From Komagataeibacter medellinensis NBRC 3288 (lineage in GTDB: Bacteria > Pseudomonadota > Alphaproteobacteria > Acetobacterales > Acetobacteraceae): a DNA stretch of 64,000 nt. Shown here piece after piece: positions 24,063 to 33,095 of this stretch. Where the stretch lies: assembly GCF_000182745.2 (NCBI RefSeq), contig NC_016037.1, forward strand, positions 62,001 through 126,000, read 5' to 3'. The notes beneath the pieces were generated by a model. That model was not told where the DNA came from. It made no database searches and saw only the letters and a program-made list of their open reading frames with translations. The translations under genes were made by a program, and so were the position numbers. Each line of letters opens with the position of its first letter. Position 1 is the first letter of the stretch.

Positions 24063-26423
24063 ATGACGCCCTTTCGTCGCCCTGTATTCGCCATCCTGCC
24101 GCTTCTGTTTCTGTCGGCTCTTACCGTGTCCGCGGCAGCGCAGACGGTTGTCGCGACCGGTTCGGGAGATGCAGCCAGCAGCACGGGCTATAACGTGACA
24201 TGGGACCTGCTTGATCCGGGCAGTGACTGGGCGGCGCAGGTCATCCGGTCTGTATTCCCGATTTTCGGGCAGGATACGGGCGCGCCCAGCATCGGCAACG
24301 AGGCGACCGTCATAGGAACCATGATCGGGTGGTTCTCCGGGTTCGTCATGGCATTTGCGATGGCGGTCGTAAGCTATATCTACTTCATGAACATCCACCG
24401 GGGTGCAGAAACAGCACAACTCCTTGGTAACAACCAGACCAGCATGTCGATCGTGCGGATCGGGATTGCGGCCATCCTGATGTGGCCGCTTCCGACAACC
24501 GGCTTCAATGCGGCGCAGGCCGTTGTCGTGCAGGGCTCGCTTTGGGGCATCGGTATGGCGAAGGTCGTCTATGACAAGGCGAAGCAAGCAATCGGACCAG
24601 ACGGCAAGGTCATCGCACAGCCCCTTATCCCCGGCACAAAAGGGATTGTGACCGGTCTTGTGAAAAATGAGTTCTGCCGGGCCATTATTAACATTGCTGC
24701 GAATAACACGAACCTGATTGCGGCCCCGACCGGGCAGACCGTCCTGTCCGTGACCGGCGGGAAGATGGGAATCATCAACTATTCTTACAATATGGCAGCC
24801 GGCGCAGGAGACGGGACACCGGTTTGCGGGGCCGTAAGTCTGCAGGCGCCCAATACTGACGCAGTGAATCTGGCCGGTTTCCAGTTCGACCAGGCGGGTA
24901 TGCAAAAACAGGTTCTTGATTCCGTGATCCTTGGCGACATTCGCAGCCAGGTTGCGCAGGTGGCCCAGAATTACTGGCAGACGAAAACGACAGCGTCCCT
25001 GGCCCCACTCATGACCATCATCGTCAATGCCACCAACGATTATGCGTCGCGTCTCACGACGCAGGCGGCACAACTGCGTTCGAAGCTTCAGGACACGGTC
25101 AACAATCAGACGCTAGCGCTCCACCAATGGGGGATTTCGACGAACGGAGATGCGGTCAACACCAGCAACCAGATGGATACTCTCGGGTGGACCGGCGCAG
25201 GAGCCTACTATCTCGAATTCGCGCGCCTCAATGGCCAGACCCTGTCTCTCATGACCGCAACGCCAACCATCACCACGCCATCCTATTCCGGTCTCGGAAA
25301 CTATCTTGCCTCGGACATTGCGCCTCTTGTGCAGTCTGCGGACACCTTTATGGAAAACATCGACAGCATGGTTGCGACGCAGGATGGCGTGACCGCGCCA
25401 GGCGGGAATGCTGACCTGTACACAGGCGCGATACCGGGTGGAGACGGTGCGGGTGTGCTCGACCAGCTGTTCCGCGCCCTGCACCTGAACGATTACGCCC
25501 TGCAGATCGTGACCGGATTTATCGAGCCGTCCGGGACGAACGGCTACTGGACCGATCCGTTTGGCAATCTCATGTCACTTGGAAACTGGATGATCACGAC
25601 CGCCCTTCTCACCATGGGCACTGCGTCGGTTCTTTCTTCTACGGCCGGGACCGTTGGTATCGGCGTGCTGTCGCTTCTGAGCGGGAATCCAGAAGGCGCC
25701 GTAGCGGCAGGGGCCGGGCACGCGCTGATGCACTTTTTTGGCGCGCCGATTATCGGCGGCTGTTTCGCCATGCTTATGCCAGGCCTCACCATCGCCTATG
25801 TCATCCCGATGATCCCGTTTGTCATGTGGATGTTTGCCGTGGCGGGATGGTTCATCATGGTCTGTGAGTCCGTGATTGCGGCACCTCTGTGGATGCTCGC
25901 GCATATGACCATGAACGGGGAAGGGCTGCACGGTCATGCAAAACAGGGTTATGCCCTTCTGTTCAATGTCATCTTCCGGCCGGTGCTGATGCTGTTCGGG
26001 CTTTTCCTTGGATATTTTATATTTGATTCAGTGTCGTGGCTGATCCACATGTGTTTCGGCATTGCGGCCGGACTGGTGCTGTCAAACGGTTGGATTGTCA
26101 GCAACTTCCTCGGCATGATTGTTCTGGTCAGCCTGTTTGTCATGATTCATGTCACTTTGGCGTTCATTTCATTCAGGATGATCTCGATCCTGCCCCAGCG
26201 CGTTCCCGCCATGATCGGATTTGGTGACGTGGACCGGGTCGACATTGACCAGTTCAGCAGGGACGCCGCCGTTGTCGGTATGGCGGGCACGTTGCTCTCG
26301 ATTCAGCAGTCGCTCGGTGGGAGCGATCGAACTGCGACCCAGCCTATGGATGATAAAAATAGTAAGCAAATATATACGGGTGCAAATAAAGCTGTAGATA
26401 CGACAATGAAAAAGATCCTATAG
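24063..26423 (+). CDS. dotA: DotA/TraY family polytopic inner-membrane protein
   Basis: 786 residues with a signal peptide (ILPLLFLSALTVSAAAQ). A first transmembrane cluster (about 85-105: WFSGFVMAFAMAVVSYIYFM; another at 136-150) is followed by a large periplasmic region (about 180-500). A C-terminal cluster of membrane helices follows (about 510-715, e.g. IAYVIPMIPFVMWMFAVAGW). This is the DotA/TraY layout; DotA is an integral membrane component of type IVB systems. Its tail is AT-richer than the body. Intact. Confidence 0.85.
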   Translation: MTPFRRPVFAILPLLFLSALTVSAAAQTVVATGSGDAASSTGYNVTWDLLDPGSDWAAQVIRSVFPIFGQDTGAPSIGNEATVIGTMIGWFSGFVMAFAMAVVSYIYFMNIHRGAETAQLLGNNQTSMSIVRIGIAAILMWPLPTTGFNAAQAVVVQGSLWGIGMAKVVYDKAKQAIGPDGKVIAQPLIPGTKGIVTGLVKNEFCRAIINIAANNTNLIAAPTGQTVLSVTGGKMGIINYSYNMAAGAGDGTPVCGAVSLQAPNTDAVNLAGFQFDQAGMQKQVLDSVILGDIRSQVAQVAQNYWQTKTTASLAPLMTIIVNATNDYASRLTTQAAQLRSKLQDTVNNQTLALHQWGISTNGDAVNTSNQMDTLGWTGAGAYYLEFARLNGQTLSLMTATPTITTPSYSGLGNYLASDIAPLVQSADTFMENIDSMVATQDGVTAPGGNADLYTGAIPGGDGAGVLDQLFRALHLNDYALQIVTGFIEPSGTNGYWTDPFGNLMSLGNWMITTALLTMGTASVLSSTAGTVGIGVLSLLSGNPEGAVAAGAGHALMHFFGAPIIGGCFAMLMPGLTIAYVIPMIPFVMWMFAVAGWFIMVCESVIAAPLWMLAHMTMNGEGLHGHAKQGYALLFNVIFRPVLMLFGLFLGYFIFDSVSWLIHMCFGIAAGLVLSNGWIVSNFLGMIVLVSLFVMIHVTLAFISFRMISILPQRVPAMIGFGDVDRVDIDQFSRDAAVVGMAGTLLSIQQSLGGSDRTATQPMDDKNSKQIYTGANKAVDTTMKKIL

Positions 26424-26447
26424 TGCGTTACCCTTGGAGGGCATGAA

Positions 26448-26945
26448 ATGTTTGGTGGCAATGGGATGAGTGGGCCGGCAGGCTTCATACTCGGACGCAT
26501 GTCGTGTCAGTATAGCGAGAACTTGCAACGCAATATCCGACAGGCCCTTCATGGTGCTGCTCCGCCGCATTCTAACGAACTCGAAGAGCAGGTTCGGTTA
26601 ATCAGTCGCTTGACCGAGGCACTTAATCTGGCGAATGCTCATTCCGATAAACTCGAAAGCCAGTTGGAAGACTGGAAAGACTACGCTCATGGCCTGGAAT
26701 CCCAGATCAGAGAACTGAAAGACCATTTTTGTCGGACGAGTGCTCATGCCGAGCAGCTTGCCAACGATCTCAAAATATCAAGGGAACAGGAAAAAGACCG
26801 GGCGCGCGATCTTGAGGCGACCTGTATCAATTATCGCCGACTCAGCGATGATCATGCAGCATTGACGACCAAAGCCGAGAACATGGAACGACGCATTCGA
26901 GGCTATCTTTCCATGGAAGACGAGTGGAGAAAGCGACAGTCCTAG
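26448..26945 (+). CDS. Coiled-coil protein downstream of dotA
   Basis: 165 residues. From about residue 40 to 160 it is an almost continuous heptad-rich coiled coil (LEEQVRLISRLTEALNLANA, LESQLEDWKDYAHGLESQI). The N-terminus (MFGGNGMSGPAGFILGRM) is Gly-rich and slightly hydrophobic. A GGAGG element precedes the ATG. Function unknown; position suggests a transfer accessory. Confidence 0.65.
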   Translation: MFGGNGMSGPAGFILGRMSCQYSENLQRNIRQALHGAAPPHSNELEEQVRLISRLTEALNLANAHSDKLESQLEDWKDYAHGLESQIRELKDHFCRTSAHAEQLANDLKISREQEKDRARDLEATCINYRRLSDDHAALTTKAENMERRIRGYLSMEDEWRKRQS

Positions 26946-26993
26946 TCGCAAGATACTTGGTCAGGATGGTCTCCTCTAAGCGGGAGACCATTC

Positions 26994-27299
26994 GTGAAAC
27001 ATTTCATTCTGCCTCTTGTCCTTTCCCCCTGGCTTGCAGCATGCAGCGCTGGCAACGTGTCATCCGCTGCCCATGTGCGTGGCCCAAAGGCTCCCCCAAC
27101 CAGGCATGCGCGTTATGATCCGCACGATGCATACGGATCGACACATGTAATCTGGACACCCCCCACGTACGATCGCGCCGGTACGATCGTCCGGCCTGAT
27201 GATCCACGGGCGATGTTGGGGCGCGAGGATTATGAACACGCCTCCTGGGCAACAGGCGCTCAGGGCGGCGACAAGAACGCGCCTCCCGGCACATTCTGA
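26994..27299 (+). CDS. Small lipoprotein
   Basis: 101 residues with a lipoprotein signal (FILPLVLSPWLAAC; Cys17). The short mature part is Pro/His/Asp-rich (RHARYDPHDAYGSTH) and largely disordered. It is the last plus-strand gene of the transfer block and converges on the icmV-like gene. Function unknown. Confidence 0.65.
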   Translation: MKHFILPLVLSPWLAACSAGNVSSAAHVRGPKAPPTRHARYDPHDAYGSTHVIWTPPTYDRAGTIVRPDDPRAMLGREDYEHASWATGAQGGDKNAPPGTF

Positions 27300-27350
27300 G
27301 TGCTCCGTCGATCCTATCTATTCACCAGCGCAATGCATATGGACTTGCGG

Positions 27351-27887
27351 TTACGGCCTGCGGGGAATGAGGCTGTCGGCGGTAGCGACAAATTGGCGAG
27401 CGGAACCCAGGCGGCGTTCGCGGATCTGCCAGTTGAGCCACGCGTTCTGAAACGCCACGAGTGTCAGAAATGTCCAGAAGGGCGCGAACTCCAGCGCAGC
27501 AAGGAGTTGGCTGCCCTTCCAGTGGGAAAGGAGCATTTCTCCGGCCCAGCCAAGAACCAGAACAACAGCGAGCATACTGGCGGCAAGCGCCCGTCTGTAT
27601 GTCTCATGCTGTCTCTGATCGAGTAAGATCGCCACAACGCGGGGTTCGACGCCATATTCGGCAGCGATCGCGGCAATATCAATAGGGGTACCGTCTGGCG
27701 CCCGCGGGCCCTGCATACTGGCTTTTGGCTTCAGTAATGCCGTCCCGAGGGCTTCAATCAGCGCGGCATTTCTCGTCACATCGGACCAGGCGACCAATGT
27801 ACGTGGATCGCCAATCACGAGGCGAGCAAGCTTGCGCGTTCTTGCAAAAAAACGTCGCGGGCCGGTCTGGTCCTGTCGTGTCTTCAT
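27351..27887 (-). CDS. icmV: IcmV/TraX-like membrane protein
   Basis: 178 residues. A basic N-terminal region (RFFARTRKLARLVIGDPRTL) is followed by two transmembrane helices near the C-terminal half (LAASMLAVVLVLGWAGEMLL and FAPFWTFLTLVAFQNAWL). Size and layout match IcmV and IncI TraX, which are encoded next to dotA/traY, as here. It overlaps the upstream thiol-protein gene by four bases (27884-27887). Confidence 0.55.
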   Translation of the reverse strand: MKTRQDQTGPRRFFARTRKLARLVIGDPRTLVAWSDVTRNAALIEALGTALLKPKASMQGPRAPDGTPIDIAAIAAEYGVEPRVVAILLDQRQHETYRRALAASMLAVVLVLGWAGEMLLSHWKGSQLLAALEFAPFWTFLTLVAFQNAWLNWQIRERRLGSARQFVATADSLIPRRP

Positions 27888-28888
27888 TGCGCGACCGAGG
27901 TCAGAAACGTGGCGACATCCGTGGGAACGCCGTCGATCCGGCCGATCCCGCCATTGCGGTGCATCCAGACGAACGTTGGTGTCCCTATGAGCCCTATCTG
28001 CCGTGCAATCCGGGTATTACGGGCAAGCTTCTCCCCACTATCCGGTTCAGGTGCAGCCAATTCCGGGTTTAGACGACCGTTGACCCACGCTTGTGCCATC
28101 TCGTGTGCCGGAAGCGACAGCATGGCTCTCGCATTGACGGTACTGGCACCATTATCCTCGTAATCAAGCAATGACAGCGGGACTATTTTCAGGCGAACTT
28201 TCCCTGCGTCGATTGCGGGCTGAAGGATATGCATTGCCTTCGTCGAGTAAATGCATTGCGGGTCTATGAACATGATGACTTCCGGAGCTGAAGGTATCCC
28301 TATAAGGCCTCCCGAGAGACCCTGGAGCCCGGACTGTTCGTTAGCGTCGGATGAAGCGCCAGAGATACTGATTTCTGGGACGGCTCCAGGAATGCCCCTG
28401 ATCTGGTCTTTCGTGATGTCCTGTCCGGTGGCGCCCCACATGCGGGCAGCGACTGCTGCCTTGCCATCCGGGGTCGCATAGACGACCTGAAAACGGTTAT
28501 CTGCCCGAACAAACATTCCCCTGATGCCATCGACCGGTGCGAGATCGTGGGCGCGCGATCCGGCCAAAGAACGTAGGGTGTCGTAGGGTACCGGGATCAG
28601 TGTGCCGCTAAGCACGATCGCGTGGCTTTCCGGGGCGAAAAAGACGAGGAGTTCGTTCCGGGTATGGGCGATGCCAGCTTCGAAGCCGTGGACATCGGGT
28701 AGTTTTTCGATGTTGGCCCCTGCGATCCCAAGGTGGGCGACTGCATCGGTCCTACCCTTATCATCATGTTCCAGGGTCGGCCCTACGGTGTCGCTCCTGG
28801 ACTCAATCGGAGTAGACACAGAGCATTGCTGTCCTTGCGCCGGCGCGTGCATGAGCAGGAGAAATGGCAACACGTAGAAACAGCGCAT
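27884..28888 (-). CDS. DsbC/DsbG-like secreted thioredoxin-fold protein with a CIYS site
   Basis: 334 residues with a signal peptide (PFLLLMHAPAQGQ). The C-terminal half is a DsbC/DsbG thioredoxin fold: MFIDPQCIYSTKAM (active-site region at about 207-218), IVPLSLLDYEDNG, and the cis-Pro loop GTPTFVW. The usual CxxC is CIYS, so only the first Cys remains. IncI plasmids encode a similar TrbB protein. It probably helps disulfide isomerisation or folding of periplasmic transfer proteins. A monothiol form would act by mixed disulfides or as a chaperone. Confidence 0.7.
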   Translation of the reverse strand: MRCFYVLPFLLLMHAPAQGQQCSVSTPIESRSDTVGPTLEHDDKGRTDAVAHLGIAGANIEKLPDVHGFEAGIAHTRNELLVFFAPESHAIVLSGTLIPVPYDTLRSLAGSRAHDLAPVDGIRGMFVRADNRFQVVYATPDGKAAVAARMWGATGQDITKDQIRGIPGAVPEISISGASSDANEQSGLQGLSGGLIGIPSAPEVIMFIDPQCIYSTKAMHILQPAIDAGKVRLKIVPLSLLDYEDNGASTVNARAMLSLPAHEMAQAWVNGRLNPELAAPEPDSGEKLARNTRIARQIGLIGTPTFVWMHRNGGIGRIDGVPTDVATFLTSVAQ

Positions 28889-28950
28889 GGCGGACTCCGG
28901 ACAATACCTATGTCCTGTACGCCCTGATCATGCGACTGCGATTAAAAAAA

Positions 28951-29340
28951 TCATTCCTTATAGCTATCCCTTTCTCGAGACAGGGGATTTTCAAAAGCAG
29001 GGTTGATCGGGGAGAGAATAAACGTCTCTCCTGCTTCGCTTCCTAACTCGTTAACCGACATCTCGCTTATCATTTTTACAAGAATATCAACGCGGAGTTG
29101 TAAATAATGGGAGTTCGGGTGATCATCTTTCAACTGACGGCCTTTTTCGTGGCAAAGCACCAGAATGGGGTACAATGATCTTGCCTGCTCACGTCTGGCA
29201 GCTAATGTTTTCACTGGAGAAGCAATGTATTCAATATTGCATCTCAGCGCTAAAATCGCCTGAACCAGCGTCAGACATAGCTGTCCGGATGGTTCGTCAT
29301 CGATAAGCTCGAAACGCGAGCGAAGTTCATCAAACTTCAT
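28951..29340 (-). CDS. Hypothetical soluble helical protein
   Basis: 129 residues from ATG 29340 (MKFDELRSRFELIDDEP); an upstream start at 29379 would add 13. Helical, with two or three Cys and no signal or membrane segment. No family recognised. It has its own orientation-matched position upstream of the dsb-like gene but is separated from it by 62 bases. Confidence 0.5.
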   Translation of the reverse strand: MKFDELRSRFELIDDEPSGQLCLTLVQAILALRCNIEYIASPVKTLAARREQARSLYPILVLCHEKGRQLKDDHPNSHYLQLRVDILVKMISEMSVNELGSEAGETFILSPINPAFENPLSRERDSYKE

Positions 29341-29866
29341 GTCATCCTCACACGGATCAAGACGAACACACTGAAGCAACGCGGTGCACGGTTGCCATGT
29401 TTCTTACGGAGCGCTGGAGCGGCATAACCCGATATACTTTGCCATTATTGACGATTTTCGTCGTGATTTAATCTGGTCACCTGGCTCCACGGACTCATGA
29501 TCAGGCTGCCCAATCTACACGATTCCGTCTCGTTATAACGTATATCTCATTATTGTTACCAAGTGTATCGTCTTTTTTCTGCGGGCAACGCATGTTCGAA
29601 ACATGCATAGTGCTTTCTGGCCGATCGAATGACAGTCACGCCTGAGTGGCGAGAAAAAGCGTTTTCTACGTCCTCTTCGACCGGGTCATGGCTTGAGGCA
29701 ACCACCAATGTGCTGGATGATTGACGTATCGGAAGACATCCGCATCGTACCATCCGACCCACAGATCGCAAGAAAAGATCCGTGCATGCTCCACGCGGCG
29801 TTGCAAAAGGCTGAAAGGAGTTCAGAATATCTGTACTTGGATAATAGATCATGTTAGCATCATGCG
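29341..29866. other. Intergenic region with no convincing gene
   Basis: A 526-base gap of mixed composition. A minus-strand open frame at 29556-29927 (123 codons) overlaps the WGR gene start and shows no family signature. Divergent promoters for the two flanking genes are likely here but cannot be placed with confidence. Confidence 0.4.
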
Positions 29867-30181
29867 ATGCGCAGGACCAATATGACATCCAGAAGATCAA
29901 GGAGCGCCGTTCCCCCAGGGAAAACAATACAACTTGGACTGTTCCCGCTATCTGTCCAGTTGTGCCGTATTCAACCCAGTTTCAATGAGTGGCGGTATTA
30001 CGGACTGTCAGTTCAGCCCGACCTGTTCGGTGGTGCCGCGCTTGTTCGTAACTGGGGCAGGATCGGGACAGCTGGCACCCAGCGCGTGGATCTCTATCCC
30101 GACGAAGGCGCCGCGGTGAATGCTCTGACCGCGATGATCCGTTATCGCCTGAAACGCGGCTATATCGTTACACAGTCATGA
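29867..30181 (+). CDS. WGR-domain protein
   Basis: 104 residues, almost entirely a WGR domain. The hallmark NWGRIGTAG is at about 63-71, preceded by EWRYYGLSVQPDLFGG and followed by a C-terminal helix (AAVNALTAMIRYRLKRGY). WGR domains bind DNA or other proteins; short stand-alone WGR proteins are common on rhizobial and acetobacterial plasmids, with unknown role. The basic N-terminal tail (SRRSRSAVPPGK) could contact nucleic acid. Confidence 0.8.
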   Translation: MRRTNMTSRRSRSAVPPGKTIQLGLFPLSVQLCRIQPSFNEWRYYGLSVQPDLFGGAALVRNWGRIGTAGTQRVDLYPDEGAAVNALTAMIRYRLKRGYIVTQS

Positions 30182-30564
30182 CTGGCAGCATTATCTGCAG
30201 GATAACCCGGGGTGACCATCAGACAGGTGATAGAGATAAATACTGTATCCGCTCACCACGTCATGGAAAATTCGTGTGTGGATATATTCGGACAAAAAAA
30301 CTTATCATCGACATTGAGGTGAGCCGTAGTTTTCGTGAAAGGCCCGGTGCATAAGCCAGTTTACGCCGTCTGATAGCGTAATCAGGGGCAGGCTCCGCCG
30401 CATACAATTTGCGTAAAACTTGATGTTCATGGTGCAATGTGATCGATGTAGGCAACGTACCGCAATATATAATTCAGCTTTCGATACGCCATATTTTGCC
30501 GATTGCATAAAGACTTACACTCCGGCAATGTTATTCGGCAAAAATATAGTGGAGAGGCTTTATC
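30182..30564. other. Intergenic region upstream of the MucR/Ros gene
   Basis: 383 bases with only short unsupported frames. It turns AT-rich towards 30564, with a ribosome-binding site GGAGAGG shortly before the ATG at 30565. It probably holds the regulator's promoter; MucR/Ros proteins often bind AT-rich sites near their own gene. Confidence 0.4.
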
Positions 30565-31233
30565 ATGGACCAATCAGACGACCTATCCCCGGCAATTGTA
30601 ATTGCCATGAGCGACATCGTGGCAGCGCATCTCGGCAATACCAATACCTCTCTGCCGACAGAACATGTCCCGGCGTTTATCCGCGATGTCTACGCTGCTA
30701 TCCGCGAAACAACACCGGTCACAGAGAAAAACAGCAGCATCCCTGCCCAGCACCCCGCAGTTCCAGTCGCGCAGTCGGTATTTCCTGACTACATCGTCTG
30801 TCTGGAAGATGGCAAAAAACTCAAAATGCTCAAGCGCCACCTGCAGACAAGGTACGGAATGACGCCAACGCAATACCGAGAGAAGTGGCAGCTTCCTATG
30901 GATTATCCCATGGTTGCTCCGGAGTATGCCAAAATGCGGGCGGCTCTGGCGCGAGACGCGGGTCTTGGACGCAAGATTTTGGTTCCCCCGACCGGTCCCG
31001 TGGGCGAGGCAACTGTAGTCCCTTCTGTTGATAGTGCGACGAAAGAAATATCGGTCGATACTTCTGAGGCCGTAGTGCCCGCCAAAAAAACGATTTCGAA
31101 GCGATCCAGGTCGTCGGCAACTGAAACCGGATCTTCCGCAGCATCGCCAAGGAAAACGCCGGGTTCCAAGACTTCAGCGAGACCGCGTGCGATACGGAAG
31201 ACCGGCACGAAAGCAAAAGGGGCCAAGGTCTGA
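30565..31233 (+). CDS. MucR/Ros-family regulator with altered zinc finger and basic tail
   Basis: 222 residues. The MucR/Ros domain covers about 5-125 (IVAAHLGNT ... VPAFIRDVYAAI ... YIVCLEDGKKLKMLKRHL...MTPTQYREKWQLP). The finger normally uses Cys-x2-Cys/Asp-x9-His-x4-His; here Cys79, Asp82 and His92 are present but the last ligand is Tyr97. The C-terminal extension of about 90 residues is Lys/Arg/Ser/Thr-rich, histone-tail-like, and longer than in typical MucR (about 140-150). It is a likely DNA-binding repressor or H-NS-like silencer encoded by the element. Confidence 0.85.
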   Translation: MDQSDDLSPAIVIAMSDIVAAHLGNTNTSLPTEHVPAFIRDVYAAIRETTPVTEKNSSIPAQHPAVPVAQSVFPDYIVCLEDGKKLKMLKRHLQTRYGMTPTQYREKWQLPMDYPMVAPEYAKMRAALARDAGLGRKILVPPTGPVGEATVVPSVDSATKEISVDTSEAVVPAKKTISKRSRSSATETGSSAASPRKTPGSKTSARPRAIRKTGTKAKGAKV

Positions 31234-31239
31234 CTGATC

Positions 31240-31257
31240 AGCCCGGCCTATCGGGCT
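31240..31257 (+). terminator. Possible terminator hairpin after the MucR/Ros gene
   Basis: AGCCCG (31240-31245) and CGGGCT (31252-31257) form a 6-bp GC-rich stem with a 6-base loop, seven bases after the stop. Only a short T-rich stretch follows, so termination may be weak. Confidence 0.45.
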
Positions 31258-31463
31258 TGGTTATAAGGCAACTAGGCATCCATGCATCACCCGAACGTCA
31301 GGATGATCAGATGATGAATGTCCATGAGGAAGGTGATCGAGTTATCATTGAGCCGGTTCGCGCCACACTGCTCAAACTGGAAGATCTCGTCGCCGGGATT
31401 ACCGATCTGAACGGGCATGATGAAATTGACTTTGGACAGTCTGTAGGTGACGAAAGCTGGTGA
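31257..31463 (+). pseudogene. MazE-type antitoxin, N-terminus degenerate
   Basis: The C-terminal two-thirds match MazE/PemI (EEGDRVIIEPVRATLLKLED then LVAGITDLNGHDEIDFG). The N-terminal AbrB strand region (usually WGNSLAVRIP) is absent; instead an unrelated stretch (QLGIHASPERQDDQ) precedes it. The frame has only a TTG start, though an internal ATG-led start is possible. Its stop overlaps the mazF-like start, the normal mazEF layout. Confidence 0.6.
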
Positions 31464-31865
31464 GCATCAAATCCCAGGTCACGTGGGTTCCTGACTGCGG
31501 CGACATTGTCTGGTTGGAATTTGATCCCTCAGCCGAGGCGGAAACGGGCTGTGCATCGGCCTGCAGTGCTTCTCAGCCCTGCAAGTTATAATGCCAAAGC
31601 GGGGATGACGCTTTGCTGCCCCATGACCACTAAAATCAAAGGCTATCCGTTTGAAGTAGCCGTGGTAGTAAAACCCGCCAGTGTGGTCTTCTCTGATCAG
31701 GTGAGAAGTCTGGACTGGCGGATGCGGAACGCGAAGCTCAAAGGAAAGGTCTCGGCAAAGGAAATTGAGGCAGTTCGTCAGCATGCCAGATTACTGGCTG
31801 GCCGAGGGAAACAGGGAAGCCCGAACATTTCAATGTATTCAAACATGTCCTGCCGGACTTCTTAA
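31460..31865 (+). pseudogene. MazF-type toxin, frameshifted
   Basis: From GTG 31460 one frame reads TWVPDCGDIVWLEFDPSAEA, the MazF N-terminus. The continuation HRPAVLLSPASYNAKAG and CCPMTTKIKGYPFEV, ending DWRMRNAKLKGKVS, lies one frame away. The shift falls between about 31531 and 31551 and corresponds to one inserted base or two lost. With the MazE N-terminus also degenerate, the pair is probably dead. The 31866-32216 stretch downstream has no recognisable gene. Confidence 0.7.
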
Positions 31866-32216
31866 TATGTGTTGTAGGTTCGACGCTGCATGCGCTTGTC
31901 TGATGAGCGATCAACCACGTTCTACGCCGACATACAGGGCAACGTTGGCCTCTGCGCCAGAAAACGGAAACATGAGATGTGCAGCACAGCCGAACAGGGT
32001 CACGTTCGGTTGCGGCTGCCAGCACATTCCTGGCGGTAGGTTGCTATACGTTAGCAATGGCACCGGGCTGTGGTCGGGTTTTGTAATCTAATTGGGCAGG
32101 GGTGTGAAATCACCTGTTTCAGTCTGGGTGCGGGGTGAGTCTGGAGCCTTATCCTGACGCCGATGAGCGTTCAAAACGCCGGGTACCGGCTAGACGAGCC
32201 ATCAGCCCGCATATGA

Positions 32217-32910
32217 GTGCGGCTGCACAACGCGGGCCTATGTATGATACCGGTGATCGGGTTGAAAAAGGCAGAGCTGGGTACCGAGGGCACGACAGCA
32301 TCATGTCCGTCCGTAGCAAGGAACTTTAACAGATGCTCAAATCCGAGATACGAGCCTAGCCAGCTGTGGCAGAGCAGCACAAGTGGGCAAGACGCCACGC
32401 CTTCGGTGGGTGTTATTGACAGCCAGTCGGTTAAAACCGCTACAACAGCGGCCGCTGTGGTTATGACGCGAGCAAAAAAAATCAAGGGTCGCGAGCGGCA
32501 TATCTCGACCGACACGCTGTGTCATGTCGTGGCAGCTGTCGTGCATCCCGCCGACATTCAGGATCATAACGGTGCGCCGCCGGCAGCAACCAAAATACGC
32601 TCATTGTTCGCTTGGCTGCGCCATCTGATTGGTGAGGGTGGATATGCTGGCGAGAAGTTGCGTGGTGTGCTGGTCGAACGTGGCCGACGGACGATCGAGA
32701 TCGTCAAGCGCAGCGATCGGGCTGAAGGCTTCATCATCATGCCGAAACGCTGGATCGTGGAGCGTCGCTTCGTATGGCTCGGACGCTGCCGCCGTTTCAC
32801 GAAACATGTCGAGGCACCAATCTCGTTATCCTGTGCACAGGTGATGATTGTCCATATCTGCAGGGTGCTGAGACAAATCAATCAAACCGCTTTCTAATTC
32901 AGGCTCTAAC
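32217..32910 (+). pseudogene. IS5-family transposase remnant
   Basis: The C-terminal two-thirds of an IS5-family DDE transposase: GVIDSQSVKT (first Asp), GEGGYAGEKL (where D/GGYAG is expected) and PKRWIVERRFVWLGRCRR (Glu). The N-terminal part is scrambled. A terminal repeat TTCAGGCTCTA follows the stop at about 32899-32909; its partner to the left was not found, so one end is lost. Confidence 0.7.
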
Positions 32911-33003
32911 AGAGCCTTAAATTCACATATGAAATTATCGCTTACTCTAAATATAGAAATGATAATCATTTTCATAATATAAATTCTCTTTTGTAGACCG
33001 GAT

Positions 33004-33019
33004 GTTCAGGTTCACGTCA
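33004..33019 (+). promoter_or_regulatory. Shared motif GTTCAGGTTCACGTCA upstream of the czc operon
   Basis: A 16-base motif 77 bases before the start at 33096, built of repeats GTTCA-G-GTTCA-CGTCA. The same 16 bases occur 80 bases before the paralogous gene at 51292, and a one-mismatch copy occurs before cytochrome b561. Direct repeats of this kind fit OmpR-family regulator binding; this is inference. Confidence 0.5.
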
Positions 33020-33095
33020 GGTTTCTCTGTTACCGTCAGAAAGTCATCGTCGTGATGGCAGGAACTTTATGTACGCCGGGGAACAGACGCTTATT

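Noticed and set aside
29556-29927. Minus-strand open frame of 123 codons overlapping the WGR gene start
   Set aside because: No family signature and antisense overlap with a well-supported gene; composition does not favour coding.
31866-32216. Gap between mazF remnant and IS5 remnant examined for a gene
   Set aside because: Only short frames with no conserved pattern; treated as debris.
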